From the NCBI GenBank assembly GCA_010031985.1, contig RGYP01000010.1, forward strand, positions 1 to 19,118: 19,118 nucleotides of DNA, written 5' to 3'. Positions 16,608 through 19,118 of this stretch are shown piece after piece (the stretch's first letter is position 1; each line of letters begins with the position of its first letter). Made by a program: the position numbers and the translations under genes. The stretch comes from Gammaproteobacteria bacterium. Its GTDB lineage: Bacteria > Pseudomonadota > Gammaproteobacteria > Steroidobacterales > Steroidobacteraceae. Below the pieces are notes generated by a model. It was given only the letters and a program-made list of their open reading frames with translations. It was not told where the DNA came from and did not search any database.

Positions 16608-19118
16608 CTAGCGAGTCGCGGGTCGATCCGCCAGAAACTCGCGCAGTGCCTTGCCGGTATGCGAGCGGCCGGGTCGTCGCGCGAGCATCTGCGGCGGTCC
16701 TTCGGCCACCAACTTGCCGCCGCCGGCACCCGCCTCCGGCCCGAGGTCGAGCACCCAGTCGGCTTCGGCAATGACATCCAGATTATGTTCGACGAGCACG
16801 ACCGTGTTGCCCGCATCCACCAGCCGATGCAAGACGTGGATGAGTTTTTCGACGTCGGCCATGTGCAGGCCCACCGTGGGCTCGTCGAGCACGTACAAAG
16901 TGTGTTTCGGACGACTGCGCAGCGGCGCCCGCAAGTCGACTCGGACCTTGGCGAGTTCGGTGACCAGTTTGATGCGCTGTGCTTCGCCACCGGAGAGCGT
17001 GGGACTTGGTTGACCGAGGGTCAGATAGCCAAGCCCTACATCGCAGAGTAGGGTCAAAACATGATGCAGCGTCGCATGCGGCTCGAAGAATTTGGCGGCA
17101 TCCTCGATGTTCATGGCCAGCACGTCACCGATGCTGACGTCGCGCCAGGTCACGGCGAGCGTTTCGGTATTGAAGCGGCTGCCGCGGCAGGCATCGCAGG
17201 TCACCTTCACGTCGGGTAGAAAACTCATCTCCACCGTCTGCACACCTTGGCCTTCGCAGGATTCGCAGCGACCGCCCGCAGTATTGAAAGAAAATCGGCC
17301 TGGTCCGTAACCGCGCAAACGGGATTCACTGGTGCCCGCAAAGATTTTGCGGATCTCATCCCAGATGCCGACATAGGTGGCAGGGCAGGACCGCGGCGTT
17401 TTCCCGATCGGTGTCTGGTCGACTTCGAGCACACGGTCTACGGCATCGATGCCGCGGATGCCGCGACAGCCGACTGCCGGGCCATGCTCGCCGACGAGTG
17501 CGTGAGCGCTCGTGTGCAGTACGTCGCGCGCCAGGGTCGATTTGCCGGAGCCCGAAACGCCGGTGACGACGACGAGTCGACCGAGCGGAATACGCGCGTC
17601 GACACTCGCGAGGTTATGCAGATTCGCTTGTTCGATGACGAGCGCAGGCGTTTTGGGATTCACGGCGCGGCGCGGCTCGCGTGCGTGTTTCAGTGGATCG
17701 CGCAAATAGCGACCGGTGACCGAGTCCGGGTTGGCGAGCAAATCGGCAATCCGGCCACGACCGACGACCTGGCCGCCGCGCACACCGGCACCCGGACCGA
17801 GATCGATGACGTGGTCCGCTCGACGAATGGTGTCTTCATCGTGCTCGACGACGACCAGCGTGTTGTGATTTGCCGCGAGATCACTCAATGCATCGAGCAG
17901 AATACGATTGTCGCGCGGATGCAGGCCGATGGTCGGTTCGTCGAGTACATAGCAGACTCCGCGCAGATTGGAGCCGAGCTGCGCTGCAAGTCGAATACGC
18001 TGTGCTTCACCGCCAGAAAGTGTCGGAGCCGCACGATCGAGACCGAGGTACCCAAGGCCGACGCGCTCCAGAAAACCGAGTCGCGTACGAATTTCGTTGA
18101 GCAGGTCACGGGCGATGAGGCGTTCACGCTTGTCGAGCTTCAGTCCCTCGAGGGCGACGCGGGCCTCGGCCACGGGTGCACAGGTGAACTCGCCGATCGA
18201 GCGTCCTCTGAAGCGCACGTTGCGGGCCACCGGATTGAGACGCTCGCCATTGCATTGAGTACAACGACCGGCCTCGCCGTCATGCCACTCGTTCCAGGTG
18301 GCCTCTTCGCCGGTCTGCTCTTCGTCGAATCCTGACAGTTCGAAGCCGGTGCCATAGCAATCCGCACACCATCCCTGCTTGCTGTTGAACGAGAACAGAC
18401 GCGGATCGAGTTCCGCAAAGCTCGTGCCGCAGGCGGGGCAGGCGCGCTTGGTCGAGAACACGACCGATTTCTTCGTACCGACAGGCAGTACTTGCACGAG
18501 ACCCTTGCCGTACTGCAACGCCTCGGCGAGTTTGGCGCGCAGGTCCGCTTCGCCGCGAGCCGAAATTCCGAGTCGGGCGACTGGCAGTTCGATGTCGTGC
18601 TCCTTGAAACGATCGAGGCGTGGCCACGGCTTGACCGGCAAGCGCTCGCCGTCGACGCGCAACTCTCGGTAGCCCTTTGCCGCCGCCCATTTTGCGAGAT
18701 CGGTATAAAGCCCCTTGCGCGCGACCACGAGCGGAGCCAGCAGATCGATGGTCTTGCCTTTGAAATCGCTGATGATGCGCGCTGCGATGGCATCGGCCGA
18801 TTGCGGCTCGATCGCCACCGCGCACTGCGGGCAGTGCTGCGTGCCGAGCTTCACGTACAGCAGCCGCAAGAAGTGGTAGATCTCGGTCAGCGTGGCGACG
18901 GTGCTCTTGCGACCTCCGCGGCTCGTGCGCTGCTCAATGGCTACGGTCGGTGGAATCCCGCGTATCGAGTCGACCTCCGGGCGTGCTGCCGGCTGCACGA
19001 ACTGACGCGCATAGGCATTCAGCGACTCGAGATAACGTCGCTGACCTTCGTTGAAAATGATGTCGAAGGCCAGCGTCGACTTTCCGGAGCCCGAAACGCC
19101 CGTCACGACGGTGAAGGC
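16608..19118 (-). CDS. uvrA: UvrA-family excinuclease ATPase, 5' end cut by window edge (836 aa visible)
   Basis: Damage-recognition subunit family of nucleotide excision repair: a DNA-binding ABC ATPase with two nucleotide sites. Visible in order: Walker A GVSGSGKSTLAF, EGQRRYLESLNAYARQF, the CPACG and CADCYGTG Cys pairs with CTQC, signature LSGGEAQRIRL, Walker B YVLDEPTIGLHPRD, second Walker A GVSGSGKSTLARD, zinc finger CESCEGQG and CDACRGSR, second signature LSGGEAQRIKL, and second Walker B YVLDEPTVGLH. Both ATP sites look intact. It differs from Escherichia coli UvrA: the stretch between the CADC pair and CTQC is only about 30 residues, against more than 100 in that protein, and the second nucleotide domain has extra residues before Walker B (VRVDLRAPLRSRPKHT). 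The N-terminus lies beyond position 19118. This could be a paralogue (UvrA2-like), or the C-terminal half of a longer, duplicated UvrA. The gene symbol refers to the family. Confidence 0.9.
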   Translation of the reverse strand, partial: AFTVVTGVSGSGKSTLAFDIIFNEGQRRYLESLNAYARQFVQPAARPEVDSIRGIPPTVAIEQRTSRGGRKSTVATLTEIYHFLRLLYVKLGTQHCPQCAVAIEPQSADAIAARIISDFKGKTIDLLAPLVVARKGLYTDLAKWAAAKGYRELRVDGERLPVKPWPRLDRFKEHDIELPVARLGISARGEADLRAKLAEALQYGKGLVQVLPVGTKKSVVFSTKRACPACGTSFAELDPRLFSFNSKQGWCADCYGTGFELSGFDEEQTGEEATWNEWHDGEAGRCTQCNGERLNPVARNVRFRGRSIGEFTCAPVAEARVALEGLKLDKRERLIARDLLNEIRTRLGFLERVGLGYLGLDRAAPTLSGGEAQRIRLAAQLGSNLRGVCYVLDEPTIGLHPRDNRILLDALSDLAANHNTLVVVEHDEDTIRRADHVIDLGPGAGVRGGQVVGRGRIADLLANPDSVTGRYLRDPLKHAREPRRAVNPKTPALVIEQANLHNLASVDARIPLGRLVVVTGVSGSGKSTLARDVLHTSAHALVGEHGPAVGCRGIRGIDAVDRVLEVDQTPIGKTPRSCPATYVGIWDEIRKIFAGTSESRLRGYGPGRFSFNTAGGRCESCEGQGVQTVEMSFLPDVKVTCDACRGSRFNTETLAVTWRDVSIGDVLAMNIEDAAKFFEPHATLHHVLTLLCDVGLGYLTLGQPSPTLSGGEAQRIKLVTELAKVRVDLRAPLRSRPKHTLYVLDEPTVGLHMADVEKLIHVLHRLVDAGNTVVLVEHNLDVIAEADWVLDLGPEAGAGGGKLVAEGPPQMLARRPGRSHTGKALREFLADRPATR

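Noticed and set aside
17247..18335. Open frame of 362 codons on the plus strand
   Set aside because: Fully antisense to UvrA, whose motifs are intact. The translation is low-complexity and Arg/Asp-rich without a domain.

Overview
The window is GC-rich, densely coding bacterial DNA with strong G/C preference at third codon positions. Lipoprotein signal sequences, a TonB-C-like domain, a cyclopropane-fatty-acid-synthase-family enzyme, DUF2062 and UvrA point to a Gram-negative proteobacterium, most likely a high-GC gammaproteobacterium. That placement is an inference from gene content only. No tRNA, rRNA, CRISPR array or insertion sequence was seen, and no stretch of more than about 60 bases lacks a gene.

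Left part (1-11811, plus strand): one very compact ten-gene run whose promoter must lie upstream of the window. In order it encodes: (1) the 3' end of a Gly/Asp-rich hypothetical protein with an apparent frame change near position 100; (2) a lipoprotein; (3) a transmembrane Ser/Thr protein kinase with a C-terminal helical repeat region; (4) a membrane protein with an FHA-like N-terminus, five PEGA-like repeats and a C-terminal formylglycine-generating-enzyme (FGE/SUMF1) fold; (5) a small secreted or membrane-anchored protein; (6) a MotA/TolQ/ExbB-family proton-channel protein; (7) a cytoplasmic fusion of a degenerate Hsp70-like domain with an intact-looking FHA domain; (8, 9) two tandem paralogues with one N-terminal membrane helix, a coiled coil and a VWA domain; (10) a second lipoprotein. 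Most junctions are 2-20 nt overlaps or gaps of a few bases, which suggests translational coupling and a stoichiometric complex.

My reading is that genes 2-10 form a phosphorylation-controlled, ion-motive-force-driven envelope machine that I cannot match to a named system. The two VWA proteins carry an F-L-D-V motif at the start of their only membrane helix. It matches in position and composition the TolR/ExbD motif (LLDV/FIDV), whose Asp is the proton carrier, so they are candidate TolR/ExbD substitutes for the ExbB-like channel encoded two genes upstream. The kinase and the FHA domain would supply Thr-phosphorylation control on the cytoplasmic side. The PEGA/FGE and TPR-like domains and the two lipoproteins would lie in the periplasm or at the outer membrane.

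Right part (11753-19118, minus strand): a second compact run, transcribed towards the first and overlapping it tail to tail by 59 bp. In transcription order: a 5'-truncated, non-standard UvrA; a small zinc-ribbon protein; a VanZ-like multi-pass protein; a DUF1475-like small membrane protein; a DUF2062 membrane protein; a cyclopropane-fatty-acyl-phospholipid-synthase-family methyltransferase; and an exported TPR protein ending in a TonB-C-like domain. Apart from UvrA and the zinc-ribbon gene, these look like membrane-lipid or envelope functions.
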